Notes: a model not told the origin generated them from the letters alone. Shown: positions 26,810 through 36,447, numbered from the stretch's first letter. The stretch is 64,000 bases of DNA from Alteromonas sp. KC3 (GCF_016756315.1 NZ_AP024235.1:1736001-1800000); one strand, 5' to 3'. Program-made: numbers and translations.

Positions 26810-27373
26810 TTAAAAGCCGTTTGGGTGGGTTTTTAGAAAAGAGAGTTCCTCGAAGGTAGACTCTCGCCCCAGCACGATATTTCTATGTGGATATCGCCCG
26901 AAGGTTTCAATGACCTCTTGATGGCGTTTGGCAAACGTGAACTGTTGTTCAAGGCCTTCTTGAGAGAATAATTCTAGCGCGATGTCATGAATAGATAATG
27001 ATTCGCTGTGCATGAAGGGCATATAAAGAAAAGCGCGTTGTTGAGGAGTTAACATTTTATCAGCTTCAACACTCACTGCTTCTTGAGCGAGCACGAGTGC
27101 GATGCCGTCTGCACTAAATGCATGGGCGCTTTCTCGAAATATATTGCGAGAAAACTGGTCTAGCACAATGATTTCAGCCAGTCTTCCGGTCGCTGTTGCT
27201 CGCCAAGGCCAAAGTTCGCCCCTAACTGCAGCACTTCGCAGTTTTGAAAACCGTGATGTAATTGTCTGGTCTACGTGGTCATCTTGAGCAAACCAGTGCT
27301 CAGATGACAACTCACTAAACCAAAATTCCAATACAGCATTCGCCTCTTCCATGACAAATTGCGTCTTATCCAT
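26810..27373 (-). CDS. DUF924 family protein
   Basis: A 187-residue soluble protein of the DUF924 family: VLEFWFSE at the N-terminus, LAEIIVLDQFSRNIFR near residue 67, YMPFMHSESL near 112 and GRYPHRNIVLGR near 158. The family folds as helical TPR-like repeats and has no assigned reaction. The ATG at 27373 is preceded by GGAG five bases away, better than an upstream start 36 bases earlier. It lies between the ureide operon and its probable regulator, in the same direction, but with a 178-base gap and operator in front of the operon, so it is probably not part of it. Confidence 0.85.
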   Translation of the reverse strand: MDKTQFVMEEANAVLEFWFSELSSEHWFAQDDHVDQTITSRFSKLRSAAVRGELWPWRATATGRLAEIIVLDQFSRNIFRESAHAFSADGIALVLAQEAVSVEADKMLTPQQRAFLYMPFMHSESLSIHDIALELFSQEGLEQQFTFAKRHQEVIETFGRYPHRNIVLGRESTFEELSFLKTHPNGF

Positions 27374-27539
27374 GCCTACTCCATTGTTGTGTGAACATAT
27401 CACACACATCTTTACCGCTTACTCTTTTACCCTAAAAACAACAAAATAGTTTTATTGTTGTTTTTAATACCATCATTCTACATACAGTCTCACTAAAATA
27501 TCGGCCAGCGTTGCACAAACTTTAGACGATGGACGCCGG

Positions 27540-28373
27540 TTATCGCTTGGGACTTTCTAATTCGTCCATTTGAATATAGATATCGGTAATAGCCTCGACG
27601 CGATCTGCGGCAAGGCTGCCTAACTCTTCATAAGTCAGGTTACACAGCGATGCCACTAAGCTCATAGGAGCCGCATAACTATCAAAGGGGGATTCGCTGC
27701 CAATATGCGCCACAAGAAGGTGATCAACATCTTGTCGATATTGTTGTCCCGAAGGGTCAGTGATAAGTACCGTAGTACAGTGTTTTATGTTCTGTAACAC
27801 ATATTTAAATTGACGTGTGCGACGCCTGAAACCAAATAACACAACCACGTCTTTTTCACTAAGGTCGATGATGTCTTCACTGAGTGTTTGTCCAGGCTGA
27901 GGCAATACGCGAACAGAACCGCGTATTTGTTTTAATTGTTGCCTGAAATGCAGTGCAATAGGGTAGGCATTTCGAAATCCTATGAGGGTTACCTGCTGTG
28001 CTTGTGCGAGCAGTTGTGCTACTGCTTTAAGCGCGTCTAATGTTACACCTTCAAAAGTCAACGATAGGTTTTTTACTTCACTTTCATGTTGTTGCACGTT
28101 GCTCAGTGAATTGACAACGGGCACACCTTGTTCTCTGAGTTGAGCGAGTGCGTCTTTTGCCTGTTGATGGGAGTCGAAACCAAGTTGACGAAAAAAGCGG
28201 CTGACCGTTGCTTTAGACGTTCCTGTCTTTTCGGCAATTAGCGATGTAGATTGGCTTAATACAGCAATTGGGTTTTGTTGCAGATAATGCGCTATTGCTT
28301 TTCCTGATGGAGAGAGAGCCATATAGTGCTTCTCAATTTGTTCTAAAACGTCATTAGGGCTGTTGTTGGCCAT
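27540..28373 (-). CDS. MurR/RpiR-family regulator (HpxU-like by context)
   Basis: A 277-residue regulator with an N-terminal RpiR helix-turn-helix (residues about 5-75, ALSPSGKAIAHYL and EKTGTSKATVSRFFRQLGF) and a C-terminal SIS domain (about 115-250, VTLIGFRNAYPIALHFRQQL and VVVLFGFRRRTRQF). SIS domains of this family usually bind phosphosugars, but relatives in hpx purine loci (HpxU) do not need to. The ATG at 28373 follows AAGGCGG; an ATG 33 bases upstream lacks one. It probably controls the amidase-to-cupin operon via the palindrome at 26663; an inverted repeat lies before its own start. Confidence 0.83.
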   Translation of the reverse strand: MANNSPNDVLEQIEKHYMALSPSGKAIAHYLQQNPIAVLSQSTSLIAEKTGTSKATVSRFFRQLGFDSHQQAKDALAQLREQGVPVVNSLSNVQQHESEVKNLSLTFEGVTLDALKAVAQLLAQAQQVTLIGFRNAYPIALHFRQQLKQIRGSVRVLPQPGQTLSEDIIDLSEKDVVVLFGFRRRTRQFKYVLQNIKHCTTVLITDPSGQQYRQDVDHLLVAHIGSESPFDSYAAPMSLVASLCNLTYEELGSLAADRVEAITDIYIQMDELESPKR

Positions 28374-28436
28374 GTGTACCGCCTTGTATCCATTCACTAA
28401 ATGCATCGTGAATTGGATTTATTCATATAGCGCAAT

Positions 28437-28459
28437 TATTTCATGACTTTTGTGAAATA
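28437..28459. promoter_or_regulatory. Inverted repeat upstream of the RpiR gene
   Basis: Arms TATTTCA and TGAAATA match perfectly over 7 bases with a 9-base spacer, about 65 bases before the regulator start. TGAAA/TTTCA half-sites also occur in the palindrome at 26663, but in the opposite order, so a shared binding protein is only a possibility. Confidence 0.35.
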
Positions 28460-28693
28460 TACAAATACAACCGAATCGCGACCACAATACACGCTGCGTT
28501 ATGCCCGTAAACAAGTGCAAAATAAATCAGATGTTGAGCGATAAATCACTTTTAATTCATATGAAAATCAACACGTTTTAATCAGTGGTCTCTCAGTTTC
28601 GGCTAAAGTAGTAGGTATGACGCCTCTCGCTTTTTTCAAATTGGCACTACACTTTCATAAAAGTGTCATCACAAAGTGAAAAAGAGGTGGGTC

Positions 28694-29320
28694 GTGGTTA
28701 AGTTGTGGTCGGAATTGATCATGCTTTTTGTTGTACTTCCTTTTGCGGTTTTGTATTGGATAAAACACTTTGCAGACTATTTAATGCCTATCCTCGGGCT
28801 TATTGGTTTGTTTTGTTTAGCAGTGCTTCTAGCAGATAAACAGTTTAAACGTATCAAGCTATGGCATTGGGAAGACTATAGAACGCATTTCGCAAGTACA
28901 TTAAAGCTTTTTATTCCTTGGGCGTGTTTACTTGCCTTGGTGGTGTATTTTCTCAAGCCTGAGTTGTTTTTGCATTGGCCGATGAATGAACCTTGGATGT
29001 GGGTAGCCACATTGCTTGTTTATCCCATTGTGTCTGTCATTCCTCAGGAAATAATCTTTAGAACGTATTTTTTTCATCGCTATAAAAAAATATTACCCTC
29101 GAAATACGCGCGGTGGGCATTGAGCACTTTTGTGTTTGGTCTCGCTCATTTGGTATATGGTAATTGGATTGCTGTGGTAATTTCTTGGTTCGGGGGAGCT
29201 ATATTCGGATACCGGTATATGCAAACAAATTCAACGCCTGTAGTGGTGATTGAACATGCTATTTGGGGAAGTTTCTTGTTTACTATCGGACTGGGATCTT
29301 ATTTGGTTATTGCTCAGTAG
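28694..29320 (+). CDS. CPBP-family intramembrane protease-like protein
   Basis: A 208-residue membrane protein with about 6 hydrophobic segments and the CPBP/Rce1 motif set: QEIIFRTYFFHRY (motif 1), FGLAHLVYGNW (motif 2) and EHAIWGSF (motif 3). Motif 1 normally begins with two Glu; here the first is Gln (PQEIIFR), while the second Glu, the Arg and the His residues are kept, so activity is uncertain. AAAGAGG lies 6 bases before the GTG at 28694, so this start is preferred to an in-frame GTG at 28676. An 18-base hairpin (ACACTTT-CATA-AAAGTGT, 28649-28666) precedes it. Substrate unknown. Confidence 0.82.
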   Translation: MVKLWSELIMLFVVLPFAVLYWIKHFADYLMPILGLIGLFCLAVLLADKQFKRIKLWHWEDYRTHFASTLKLFIPWACLLALVVYFLKPELFLHWPMNEPWMWVATLLVYPIVSVIPQEIIFRTYFFHRYKKILPSKYARWALSTFVFGLAHLVYGNWIAVVISWFGGAIFGYRYMQTNSTPVVVIEHAIWGSFLFTIGLGSYLVIAQ

Positions 29321-29424
29321 TTACTAGAACGTTCTCGTGTAATGATGTATTACACACAGACAAACTTCTTATTAAACACAGACAGTGCAATTGTTAACAA
29401 GCACAATCACCAAGGAATGAGGTT

Positions 29425-30552
29425 ATGCAAGAACAATTATTTCCCCGTTCGATGCTAGGCAATGCTGAAGAGATGGTCAACGCTATCACTTCGCTTCCGT
29501 TTGATATTGTTGTTCAAGCAAACGAAATCGACGTAAATCAAAACAGTTTGTCAAACGCACAGTCGCTACTTGCTGAGTTATGGAGCAATTTCATTTATCG
29601 ACTACCTGGATTGGCTGTGGGAGTTTTGGTGATGGTAATATTTATTACTCTAGCCACACCATTGTCGCGACTGTTAGTGAAACCGTTGACGCGAGCAACG
29701 ACTTCTCCGTTACTCCGCTCTGTTATTCAGCGCAGTATCAGTACTGTGGTGGTATTATTAGGCATTTATTTGTTTCTGTTTCTCGCTGGTCTAACGGGCT
29801 TTGCCATTGCGGTGGTCAGTGGCACAGGTGTCGTTGGCCTGATCTTGGGTTTCGCATTTAGAGACATTGCGGAAAACTTCATCTCTAGCTTGCTACTTAC
29901 TGTTCAACGTCCCTTTCGTATTGGTGATATCGTTCAGATAAATGAATTTACTGGCATTATTCAAAAGGTCACTGCAAGGGCAACAACCTTGGTGGATTTC
30001 GACGGTAACCATATACAAATACCTAACGCCACAATATATAAAGGCGTTATCAAGAATCTAACGGCAAACCCCCTGATGCGTGGCAATTTTATTGTTGGGG
30101 TTGGATACGATGCTAATGTGCAGCAAGCACAGCAAATCGCACAGTCTGTCATTGCGTCGCAAAGTAACGTGCTAATTGACCCTGAGCCCCAAGTACTTAT
30201 CGATAACTTAGGGTCGTCTACATACAACATAAAAGTATATTTTTGGGTGGATGTTGAGAAAACAAGCGTTCTTAAAATGGCGTCGTTATTGATGAGAAAT
30301 ATTGTGGCAGCGTATACCGACGCGGGAATTAGTATGCCTGACGACGCAAGAGAGCGAATATTCCCAGAAGGGCTTCAGGTAATAAATGGGCCAAAACAAG
30401 GCAACGCGCCCACTGTCGAGAAACAGACTGCATCTACCCAAAAGAATGTTGAAGTAAACGCTAGCGATGACGACGTTGCCACCGAAGCGCATGATATTCG
30501 AGAGCAAGCACGGCGCTCGAGAGATCCTGAAGCTGGCGAAAATATTCTTTAG
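29425..30552 (+). CDS. MscS-family mechanosensitive channel
   Basis: A 375-residue inner-membrane channel that releases solutes on hypo-osmotic shock. Three hydrophobic segments precede the MscS core: the pore helix region GFAIAVVSGTGVVGLILGF (about 128-146), then RDIAENFISSLLL, RPFRIGDIVQI and FDGNHIQIPNA in the beta domain. The tail from about residue 320 is hydrophilic and probably disordered. AAGGAATGAGG precedes the ATG. Its stop overlaps the stop of the convergent DUF3080 gene by 4 bases, with no room for a terminator between them. Confidence 0.92.
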   Translation: MQEQLFPRSMLGNAEEMVNAITSLPFDIVVQANEIDVNQNSLSNAQSLLAELWSNFIYRLPGLAVGVLVMVIFITLATPLSRLLVKPLTRATTSPLLRSVIQRSISTVVVLLGIYLFLFLAGLTGFAIAVVSGTGVVGLILGFAFRDIAENFISSLLLTVQRPFRIGDIVQINEFTGIIQKVTARATTLVDFDGNHIQIPNATIYKGVIKNLTANPLMRGNFIVGVGYDANVQQAQQIAQSVIASQSNVLIDPEPQVLIDNLGSSTYNIKVYFWVDVEKTSVLKMASLLMRNIVAAYTDAGISMPDDARERIFPEGLQVINGPKQGNAPTVEKQTASTQKNVEVNASDDDVATEAHDIREQARRSRDPEAGENIL

Positions 30553-31649
30553 CGAGAGGCTGGTGCCACTGGTGAAAGATTACAGCGCTTTAGAAACCCT
30601 TGCCACAACACAACATGTGCTTGCATCGCTTTTTCGTATGCCGAAAAGTTGTTGTTACCTTGTGTGGCAATGTAATGTTTAAAAGCAGGGTGTAAGATTT
30701 CGTCCTCTTCCCACGACTGCCACAGTGGCAACAATTTATAGTGGTATTGATTAATCATACTCCCAACGGGCTGAATTTCTTCTATAAAAAAAAGGTAGAA
30801 GACATTTCGCAGTATTTTTGCTTTGTCGCTTGCTCGGCCATTTGGGCACGAAATTGTCTCAAGCGCTGGCGTTAACGCTCGAGTTAAAATATTTAGGTTG
30901 TGACTCAGTGCTTGTTGTGTGCGCCACAATGACGCAGGCAGCCTTGCAGAGCGAACAATTTGAAGCTGGGTTTCAATTTCTGCACTGTCTATAGGCGCTA
31001 TTTCGTCTTCGAATATGCGATTTTTCAAGCTATCAAGAAAGAAAAGGCTATTAACGCTAGCAAAGGCGTCTTTATTGTTATCAATACCTAGTAGTCGCTC
31101 TGGCGTGTTCAGTGCAAGTCGCATCTCTTGACTCGTTTGTATGAGATTCGCCCAATGCTTTGCAAAGTCACTACGTTTTCGTTCTTGCCATTGGTTTAAG
31201 CTGTCAGCCAGTGCTGTATTTTTTGATCTAATGGCTGTCTCGCAATTATTAAGTGCAGACAATAATTCACTTTCATAGACAATTCGCTGCGAAGGTAACT
31301 GGCTTTTCCCTAAACTCGTGTTTCGCTCAGCCACAACCCGGCCAACTTCGCAGTCTTGAAGCGCAAAAAATTCCCTCAAGTTAATGTTAAGACCTTCGAT
31401 GTTGTAGTTAAGGGTTGATGAGTCGGTTAATCGAGAAAGTGGTGGCGTTTCTAATTCGGGCAAAGGTACGTCGAGCACATAAGACAAACGATCGCTATAG
31501 TCTTCTAGGCTGTCTTGAACCGAGCGAGCGCTAAAGCAGCCGGTTACGAATACACTAATACAGAACAGCAAAAGCGTAGCCCGTAGCATGCTAAAGAGCT
31601 GATATAGGGGCACACGTCTGGCGCTATCGGCTAGGGGGCGGCAATACAT
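30549..31649 (-). CDS. DUF3080 family lipoprotein
   Basis: An exported protein of up to 366 residues. A hydrophobic signal ends at the lipobox FVTGC, so it is probably anchored in a membrane facing the periplasm. The body matches DUF3080: VLDVPLPELETPPLSRL after the signal, NINLREFFALQDCEVG, and LRNVFYLFFIEEIQPVG near the C-terminus. Function unknown. The start is uncertain: the ATG at 31649 leaves a long n-region, while the ATG at 31589 gives a normal lipoprotein signal; neither has a good ribosome site. It follows the SDR gene by 9 bases and is probably co-transcribed with it. Confidence 0.83.
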   Translation of the reverse strand: MYCRPLADSARRVPLYQLFSMLRATLLLFCISVFVTGCFSARSVQDSLEDYSDRLSYVLDVPLPELETPPLSRLTDSSTLNYNIEGLNINLREFFALQDCEVGRVVAERNTSLGKSQLPSQRIVYESELLSALNNCETAIRSKNTALADSLNQWQERKRSDFAKHWANLIQTSQEMRLALNTPERLLGIDNNKDAFASVNSLFFLDSLKNRIFEDEIAPIDSAEIETQLQIVRSARLPASLWRTQQALSHNLNILTRALTPALETISCPNGRASDKAKILRNVFYLFFIEEIQPVGSMINQYHYKLLPLWQSWEEDEILHPAFKHYIATQGNNNFSAYEKAMQAHVVLWQGFLKRCNLSPVAPASR

Positions 31650-31658
31650 ATCGTTATG

Positions 31659-32408
31659 TCACGCACAAGCACTGCTATAAAGGCTACGACCACCGTCTAC
31701 ATACAAGATTTGACCCGTAATGTATGGCGCATTGACTAAAAACCAGAGCGTATCTGAAATATCTTGCTCACGACCAAGGGCACCAAGTGGAATGGTATCA
31801 ATTAAGGCTTGTTTCTCTTCATCACTCAGTGTTCGATCAGGCCATAGTATGGCGCCCGGGCCTATCCCGTTAACGCGTACATGTGGTGCCAGTTCTGTTG
31901 CAAGTGAGCGAGTTAACGAGGCCAGCCCACTTTTAGCCAAGAGATACACACTGTGTTTTGGCAGCGGGCGGTCTATATGCATATCAATCATATTGATGAT
32001 GGCGCCTTTTCGTTGACTTAGCGTTTGCGCCAGTGCTTGAGATAAGAATAGTGGCCCTTTAAGATTACTTCCTACTAATGAGGTCCAATCGTCCTCGATT
32101 ATTTCGCCTACTGGAGTAGGGTAGAAACTTGATGCGTTATTAACAAGTACATCGATGTAACCCCATACAGTCTGTGCTTTATCGGCTAACTGTTGTACTT
32201 CACTAACGCGGCAAAGGTCAGCGCTAAGGCTCACGGCTGAATCAGGCCGTATGGTATTGAAGCTTTCGACTAGCGCTTCGGCTTCTAATCGCGATTGACC
32301 ATAGTGAATAATGACATTGAATCCCTGTGCGTGAAGTTTTGTCGCTATTGCCGCACCAATGCGCTTGGCTGCACCTGTAATAAGCGCAACGGGAGCAGTT
32401 GTTCCCAT
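31659..32408 (-). CDS. SDR pteridine reductase (FolM/PTR1-like)
   Basis: A 249-residue NAD(P)H-dependent short-chain reductase. The cofactor loop reads TGAAKRIGAAIA, the PTR1/FolM variant in which Arg replaces the usual middle Gly; NNASSFYPTP, the Asp in INMIDMHIDRP and the catalytic YxxxK (SVYLLAKSG) follow. The expected reaction is reduction of dihydropteridines (dihydromonapterin or dihydrofolate). AAGAGA precedes the ATG. It lies downstream of the fructosamine-kinase-like gene in the same direction with a 43-base gap. Confidence 0.86.
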   Translation of the reverse strand: MGTTAPVALITGAAKRIGAAIATKLHAQGFNVIIHYGQSRLEAEALVESFNTIRPDSAVSLSADLCRVSEVQQLADKAQTVWGYIDVLVNNASSFYPTPVGEIIEDDWTSLVGSNLKGPLFLSQALAQTLSQRKGAIINMIDMHIDRPLPKHSVYLLAKSGLASLTRSLATELAPHVRVNGIGPGAILWPDRTLSDEEKQALIDTIPLGALGREQDISDTLWFLVNAPYITGQILYVDGGRSLYSSACA

Positions 32409-32451
32409 AATAATTCTCTTAATGTGCTAATTTTGATTTTTATGTCTAGCA

Positions 32452-33339
32452 CTACATCTGTCTTTGAATCTCGCTAATTGTTTGTTTAGCTTGAGCAATG
32501 TAATGCGCGCCGAATAATAACCCGTGATTTAAAATATGGTAAAGCTGGTAAATCGGTTTTCTTTGCTCATAATTTTTTTCGATAGATGAGGTGGTCTTAT
32601 AACCATCGAAGAATGCACTAGGAAATCCTCCGAACAGTTCAGCCATCGCTAGGTCAGTCTCGCTGTCACCTACATAAACAGCTGGATCAAAGAGTACAGG
32701 GCCTTTTTTGCTAAAGCCGGCGTTGCCTGCCCATAGGTCACCGTGCAGCAATGCAGGATGTGGTTGATGTAAACTCAGCAAGTTACGCGTTAAGCTAACA
32801 ATATTATCAATATCCCCATCATTTTTGTGCCATGCGCCAGTGGAAGCTAACCGCTCTAACATGCTTCCTATGCGCTTTTCTGCGTAAAAGTCGGCCCAAG
32901 ACGCTATTCTTCCATTTGTTTGAACGTTCGCGCCAATATAGTTGTCATGCGGCCAACCATAACTGGTATATGCATTCACCTGATGTAAAGAAGCTAATTG
33001 TTGACCTAATAGAAAATAGTCATCTTGCGTTGGCTCGACAAAGCGTACGTGAGAGAGCACGAGATATTCCATATTGGGCGAGCTGTCTTTAGTAATCCCA
33101 TGGCAAATTACTTTGGGTGTGATCACTGTTTGGGTATCGGAAATAGCTTGTAAACCTTCTGCTTCATGAGAAAGCTGCTGGGTGTCGTCATAAATACGCG
33201 TTTTGACAAAATAGCGTCGCGTTGAGTCTTTAATAATATAACTGGAATGCGTGTCACCCCCGCTGACTGGGTCTGCACGCTGACAACTGAAAAATGTGTC
33301 TGTCTGTTCTGATATGTGTTCGCTAATAAAATGCCACAT
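32452..33339 (-). CDS. Fructosamine kinase family protein (YniA-like)
   Basis: A 295-residue kinase of the aminoglycoside-phosphotransferase fold. Visible features are the ATP-binding lysine strand (RRYFVKTR), the catalytic loop LLHGDLWAGNAGF and the metal-binding Asp in LFDPAVYVGDSETDLAM. Bacterial members phosphorylate ribulosamines or erythrulosamines on glycated protein or small amines, a repair step. The ATG at 33339 has GGAG 8 bases upstream; another ATG two codons earlier is too close to it. Confidence 0.88.
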   Translation of the reverse strand: MWHFISEHISEQTDTFFSCQRADPVSGGDTHSSYIIKDSTRRYFVKTRIYDDTQQLSHEAEGLQAISDTQTVITPKVICHGITKDSSPNMEYLVLSHVRFVEPTQDDYFLLGQQLASLHQVNAYTSYGWPHDNYIGANVQTNGRIASWADFYAEKRIGSMLERLASTGAWHKNDGDIDNIVSLTRNLLSLHQPHPALLHGDLWAGNAGFSKKGPVLFDPAVYVGDSETDLAMAELFGGFPSAFFDGYKTTSSIEKNYEQRKPIYQLYHILNHGLLFGAHYIAQAKQTISEIQRQM

Positions 33340-33345
33340 ATTCAT

Positions 33346-33761
33346 CGCTCCGTTTTTTGACTATGCCTTAACGAAACAGTGCAGCGGTTAAAATGAATAA
33401 CTCGTCCTTACATTTGCACAATTGTTGATACACCTATTACTTCTTGTAATCACGTCTCTGTGATGCTCAACAGGCTCTGATTAGAGTATGGAGTAAATTT
33501 AAGCAATTGCACAATTTGCGAGGGTAAAATTAATGCCTTAATTGGCCATAAAAGTGACTAATTGTAGATAATGCGCGTTTGATTATTGAAGTTGCACATA
33601 CACTCGTTATAATCGCCCATTCGCTGTTAGAGATAGTCAATTTTCTTTGCTTTTTCGCGCTCTAACATGTAACTCGATTATGGCGTGATTGTTCTCACGT
33701 TTATACTTATTTAAAGATGCAAGTGGCGCAGAGTAGGCGTCACCACTGTAAAGGAATTAAA
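33346..33761 (+). promoter_or_regulatory. thrS promoter region and leader
   Basis: This 416-base gap holds no gene. TTGAAG (33586-33591) and TATAAT (33608-33613), 16 bases apart, form a good sigma-70 promoter and predict a leader of about 140 bases. Just before the ribosome site AAGGA, AGTGG (33722-33726) can pair with CCACT (33743-33747), with an inner CGC/GCG. In E. coli the thrS leader folds into tRNA-Thr-like hairpins that ThrS binds to repress itself; whether this hairpin does the same cannot be told by eye. Confidence 0.5.
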
Positions 33762-35678
33762 ATGCCTGTAATTACCCTTCCTGATGGAAGCCAGCGCGCT
33801 TTCGATAATCCAGTTTCTGTACTTGACGTTGCAAACGACATTGGCCCTGGTTTAGCCAAAGCAACCATCGCAGGAAAAGTCAACGGTGAGTTAGTTGATG
33901 CCGTAGATATGATTGAAGCTGACGCGCAACTTCAAATTATTACTGCAAAAGACGAAGAGGGTTTAGAAATTCTCCGCCACAGTTGTGCGCACTTGTTAGG
34001 GCACGCAATCAAACAGCTTTGGCCGAATACCAAAATGGCCATTGGCCCTGTTATCGACAACGGCTTCTACTATGATGTCGATATGGAAGAGAGTCTTACT
34101 CAGGAAGATTTAGCAAAGCTTGAAAAACGTATGCTCGAACTGGCTAAAACGAATTACGATGTAGTTAAAAATAAAGTTAGCTGGCAAGAAGCGCGTGATG
34201 CATTTGAAGCGCGTGGCGAAAGCTACAAAATGGAAATCCTTGACGAAAACATCAGCAAGGACGACCACCCTGCGTTGTATCATCACGAAGAATACACTGA
34301 CATGTGTCGCGGTCCTCACGTACCTAACATGAAGTTCTGTCACCATTTCAAACTGATGAAAGTGGCGGGTGCATACTGGCGCGGTGACAGCGACAATAAA
34401 ATGCTTCAACGTATTTACGGCACGGCGTGGGCAGATAAGAAACAATTAAAGTCTTATCTACAACGTTTAGAAGAAGCTGAAAAGCGTGATCACCGTAAAA
34501 TCGGTAAAGCCCTTAATTTATGGCATTGGCAAGAAGAAGCGCCAGGCATGGTGTTTTGGCATAACGATGGTTGGTCAATTTATACCGAGCTAGAGAGTTT
34601 CGTACGTAAGAAGCTTCGCGACTATGGCTACGACGAAGTAAAAGGCCCATTAATGATGGACCGTACGTTGTGGGAAAAATCAGGTCACTGGGACAAATAC
34701 GCCGAAAACATGTTCACCACAGAGTCTGAAAAGCGTGAATATGCGGTTAAGCCGATGAACTGCCCAGGCCACGTACAAATTTTTAACCAAGGATTGAAGT
34801 CGTACCGCGACCTTCCTCTGCGTATGGCTGAATTTGGCTGCTGTCACCGTAACGAACCATCGGGTGCACTACACGGCCTAATGCGAGTTCGTGGTTTTAC
34901 TCAAGATGACGCGCACATTTTCTGTACTGAAGAGCAGATCCTTGAAGAAGTAAGCGGCTGTATTAAGATGGTGTACGAAACGTATGCTGCTTTCGGCTTC
35001 GATAAAATAGCAGTTAAGCTTTCAACTCGACCTGAGAAACGCGTTGGTGCAGATGAAATCTGGGACAAGTCAGAAGCCGCTTTGGCTGACGCGCTAAAAG
35101 CCAACGATATCGAGTTTGAGTATCAGCCGGGTGAAGGTGCATTCTACGGTCCTAAAATTGAGTTCACGTTACACGATTGCCTAGATCGCGCTTGGCAGTG
35201 CGGTACAGTACAGTTGGACTTCTCAATGCCAGGTCGCTTAGGGTCAACCTATGTTGCCGAAGACGGTGAGCGTAAAGTGCCGGTAATGATTCACCGTGCA
35301 ATCTTGGGTTCACTGGAGCGTTTCATCGGTATATTGACCGAAGAATTCGCAGGATTTTATCCACTTTGGTTAGCGCCTCAGCAAGTTGTGGTAATGAACA
35401 TTACCGATAAACAAGCTGATTACGCCACAAATTGTGTAAAAAAACTGCAAGAATTAGGATTTAGAGCAAAGTCTGACTTGCGAAATGAGAAGATCGGCTT
35501 TAAAATCCGCGAGCACACTTTGAAGCGTATTCCATATATGCTTGTGGTGGGCGATAAAGAAATGGAAGCGGGCGAAGTAGCTGTACGTTCTCGCCGCGGC
35601 GACGACCTAGGCAAAATGCGCCTGGAAGACTTTATTGCCATGGCTCAACAAGAAGTTGTTGAAAAGACGATTAAGTAG
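33762..35678 (+). CDS. thrS: Threonyl-tRNA synthetase
   Basis: A class II aminoacyl-tRNA synthetase of 638 residues, the usual length. Domains in order: TGS (1-61, [11 protein letters not shown]), editing domain with [10 protein letters not shown] near residue 72, catalytic core with [15 protein letters not shown] (zinc Cys), [18 protein letters not shown] and [10 protein letters not shown], then the anticodon-binding domain from about 540. The ATG at 33762 has AAGGA upstream; an in-frame ATG 45 bases earlier does not and would extend the TGS domain. Confidence 0.98.
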   Translation: MPVITLPDGSQRAFDNPVSVLDVANDIGPGLAKATIAGKVNGELVDAVDMIEADAQLQIITAKDEEGLEILRHSCAHLLGHAIKQLWPNTKMAIGPVIDNGFYYDVDMEESLTQEDLAKLEKRMLELAKTNYDVVKNKVSWQEARDAFEARGESYKMEILDENISKDDHPALYHHEEYTDMCRGPHVPNMKFCHHFKLMKVAGAYWRGDSDNKMLQRIYGTAWADKKQLKSYLQRLEEAEKRDHRKIGKALNLWHWQEEAPGMVFWHNDGWSIYTELESFVRKKLRDYGYDEVKGPLMMDRTLWEKSGHWDKYAENMFTTESEKREYAVKPMNCPGHVQIFNQGLKSYRDLPLRMAEFGCCHRNEPSGALHGLMRVRGFTQDDAHIFCTEEQILEEVSGCIKMVYETYAAFGFDKIAVKLSTRPEKRVGADEIWDKSEAALADALKANDIEFEYQPGEGAFYGPKIEFTLHDCLDRAWQCGTVQLDFSMPGRLGSTYVAEDGERKVPVMIHRAILGSLERFIGILTEEFAGFYPLWLAPQQVVVMNITDKQADYATNCVKKLQELGFRAKSDLRNEKIGFKIREHTLKRIPYMLVVGDKEMEAGEVAVRSRRGDDLGKMRLEDFIAMAQQEVVEKTIK

Positions 35679-35692
35679 TTGAGCAAATTGTG

Positions 35693-35698
35693 TATAAT
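35693..35698 (+). promoter_or_regulatory. Possible infC promoter -10
   Basis: A perfect TATAAT lies 15 bases after the thrS stop, with a weak -35 (TTAAGT) 16 bases before it. It could drive infC-rpmI-rplT independently of thrS. Confidence 0.35.
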
Positions 35699-35710
35699 GC
35701 ACAACAAGGT

Positions 35711-35759
35711 GTCTGCTTTTGGTTTTACTTTTAGGTTTTTAAACCTCCCAAAAGCAGAC
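35711..35759 (+). promoter_or_regulatory. Nested hairpin between thrS and infC
   Basis: GTCTGCTTTTGG (35711-35722) pairs perfectly with CCAAAAGCAGAC (35748-35759); inside, AGGTTT-TT-AAACCT forms a second hairpin. No T-run follows on the plus strand, so it is not a normal terminator. It ends 30 bases before the infC ATT and may be an RNA-processing or translational control element. Confidence 0.5.
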
Positions 35760-35789
35760 AAAAGAATTAAATGTTTGGAGGAATAGCAC

Positions 35790-36329
35790 ATTAAAGGCGC
35801 TAACAACAAGGCTCAGGGCGACAAAGCCCGCATTAACGATGAGATTAAAGCCAGAGAAGTAAGATTAATTGGCAAAGACGGTGAACAGGTTGGTGTAGTT
35901 TCGCTTGCGGAAGCTACTCGTAACGCAGAAGAAGCGGGCCTAGATCTAGTAGAAATCAGTCCGAATGCCGAGCCGCCAGTCTGTAAAGTTATGGACTATG
36001 GCAAATTCCTCTTCGAAAAAAGTAAAGCTCAAAAAGAGCAGAAGAAAAAACAGAAGCAAATTCAGGTCAAGGAGATTAAATTTCGCCCTGGCACTGATGA
36101 AGGCGATTACCAGGTCAAACTGCGCAACCTGCGTCGCTTTCTTGAAGGTGGTGATAAAGCCAAAGTTACGATCCGCTTCCGCGGTCGTGAAATGGCGCAC
36201 CAAGACATCGGTATCGATCTACTAAATCGCGTTAAAACCGATTTAGAAGATATCGCTACCTGCGAGTCTTTCCCACGTCGTGTGGAAGGCCGTCAGATGA
36301 TCATGGTGCTAGCCCCAAATAAGAAGTAG
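35790..36329 (+). CDS. infC: Translation initiation factor IF-3 (ATT start)
   Basis: IF-3, 179 residues, normal length. The start is ATT at 35790: the frame opens with [18 protein letters not shown], the standard IF-3 N-terminus, and GGAGG lies 8 bases upstream. The N domain ([26 protein letters not shown]), lysine-rich linker and C domain ([33 protein letters not shown]) are complete. The rare ATT start is the known autoregulatory device: IF-3 rejects its own non-canonical start codon, so excess IF-3 lowers its synthesis. An ATG-only gene finder would truncate it to 35991. Confidence 0.97.
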   Translation: MKGANNKAQGDKARINDEIKAREVRLIGKDGEQVGVVSLAEATRNAEEAGLDLVEISPNAEPPVCKVMDYGKFLFEKSKAQKEQKKKQKQIQVKEIKFRPGTDEGDYQVKLRNLRRFLEGGDKAKVTIRFRGREMAHQDIGIDLLNRVKTDLEDIATCESFPRRVEGRQMIMVLAPNKK

Positions 36330-36388
36330 TAACGGTCTAAAGTTTTAAGGAATCTGCACCCTTAAACACCTTGCTGCTAAACATTAAC

Positions 36389-36421
36389 CGGTATGAAGTG
36401 ACTGCAACACGAAAAATACCG
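36389..36421 (+). promoter_or_regulatory. Possible L20-responsive leader before rpmI
   Basis: In the 118-base gap between infC and rpmI, CGGTAT (36389-36394) can pair with ATACCG (36416-36421). In E. coli the corresponding region is bound by L20 to repress rpmI-rplT. The pairing is short and the assignment rests on position. Confidence 0.3.
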
Positions 36422-36447
36422 ATATTAAACAATGCGGAGTTTTAGCA

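Noticed and set aside
35991-36329. ATG-started short IF-3 frame
   Set aside because: It is only the C-terminal part; the complete protein starts at ATT 35790 behind GGAGG.
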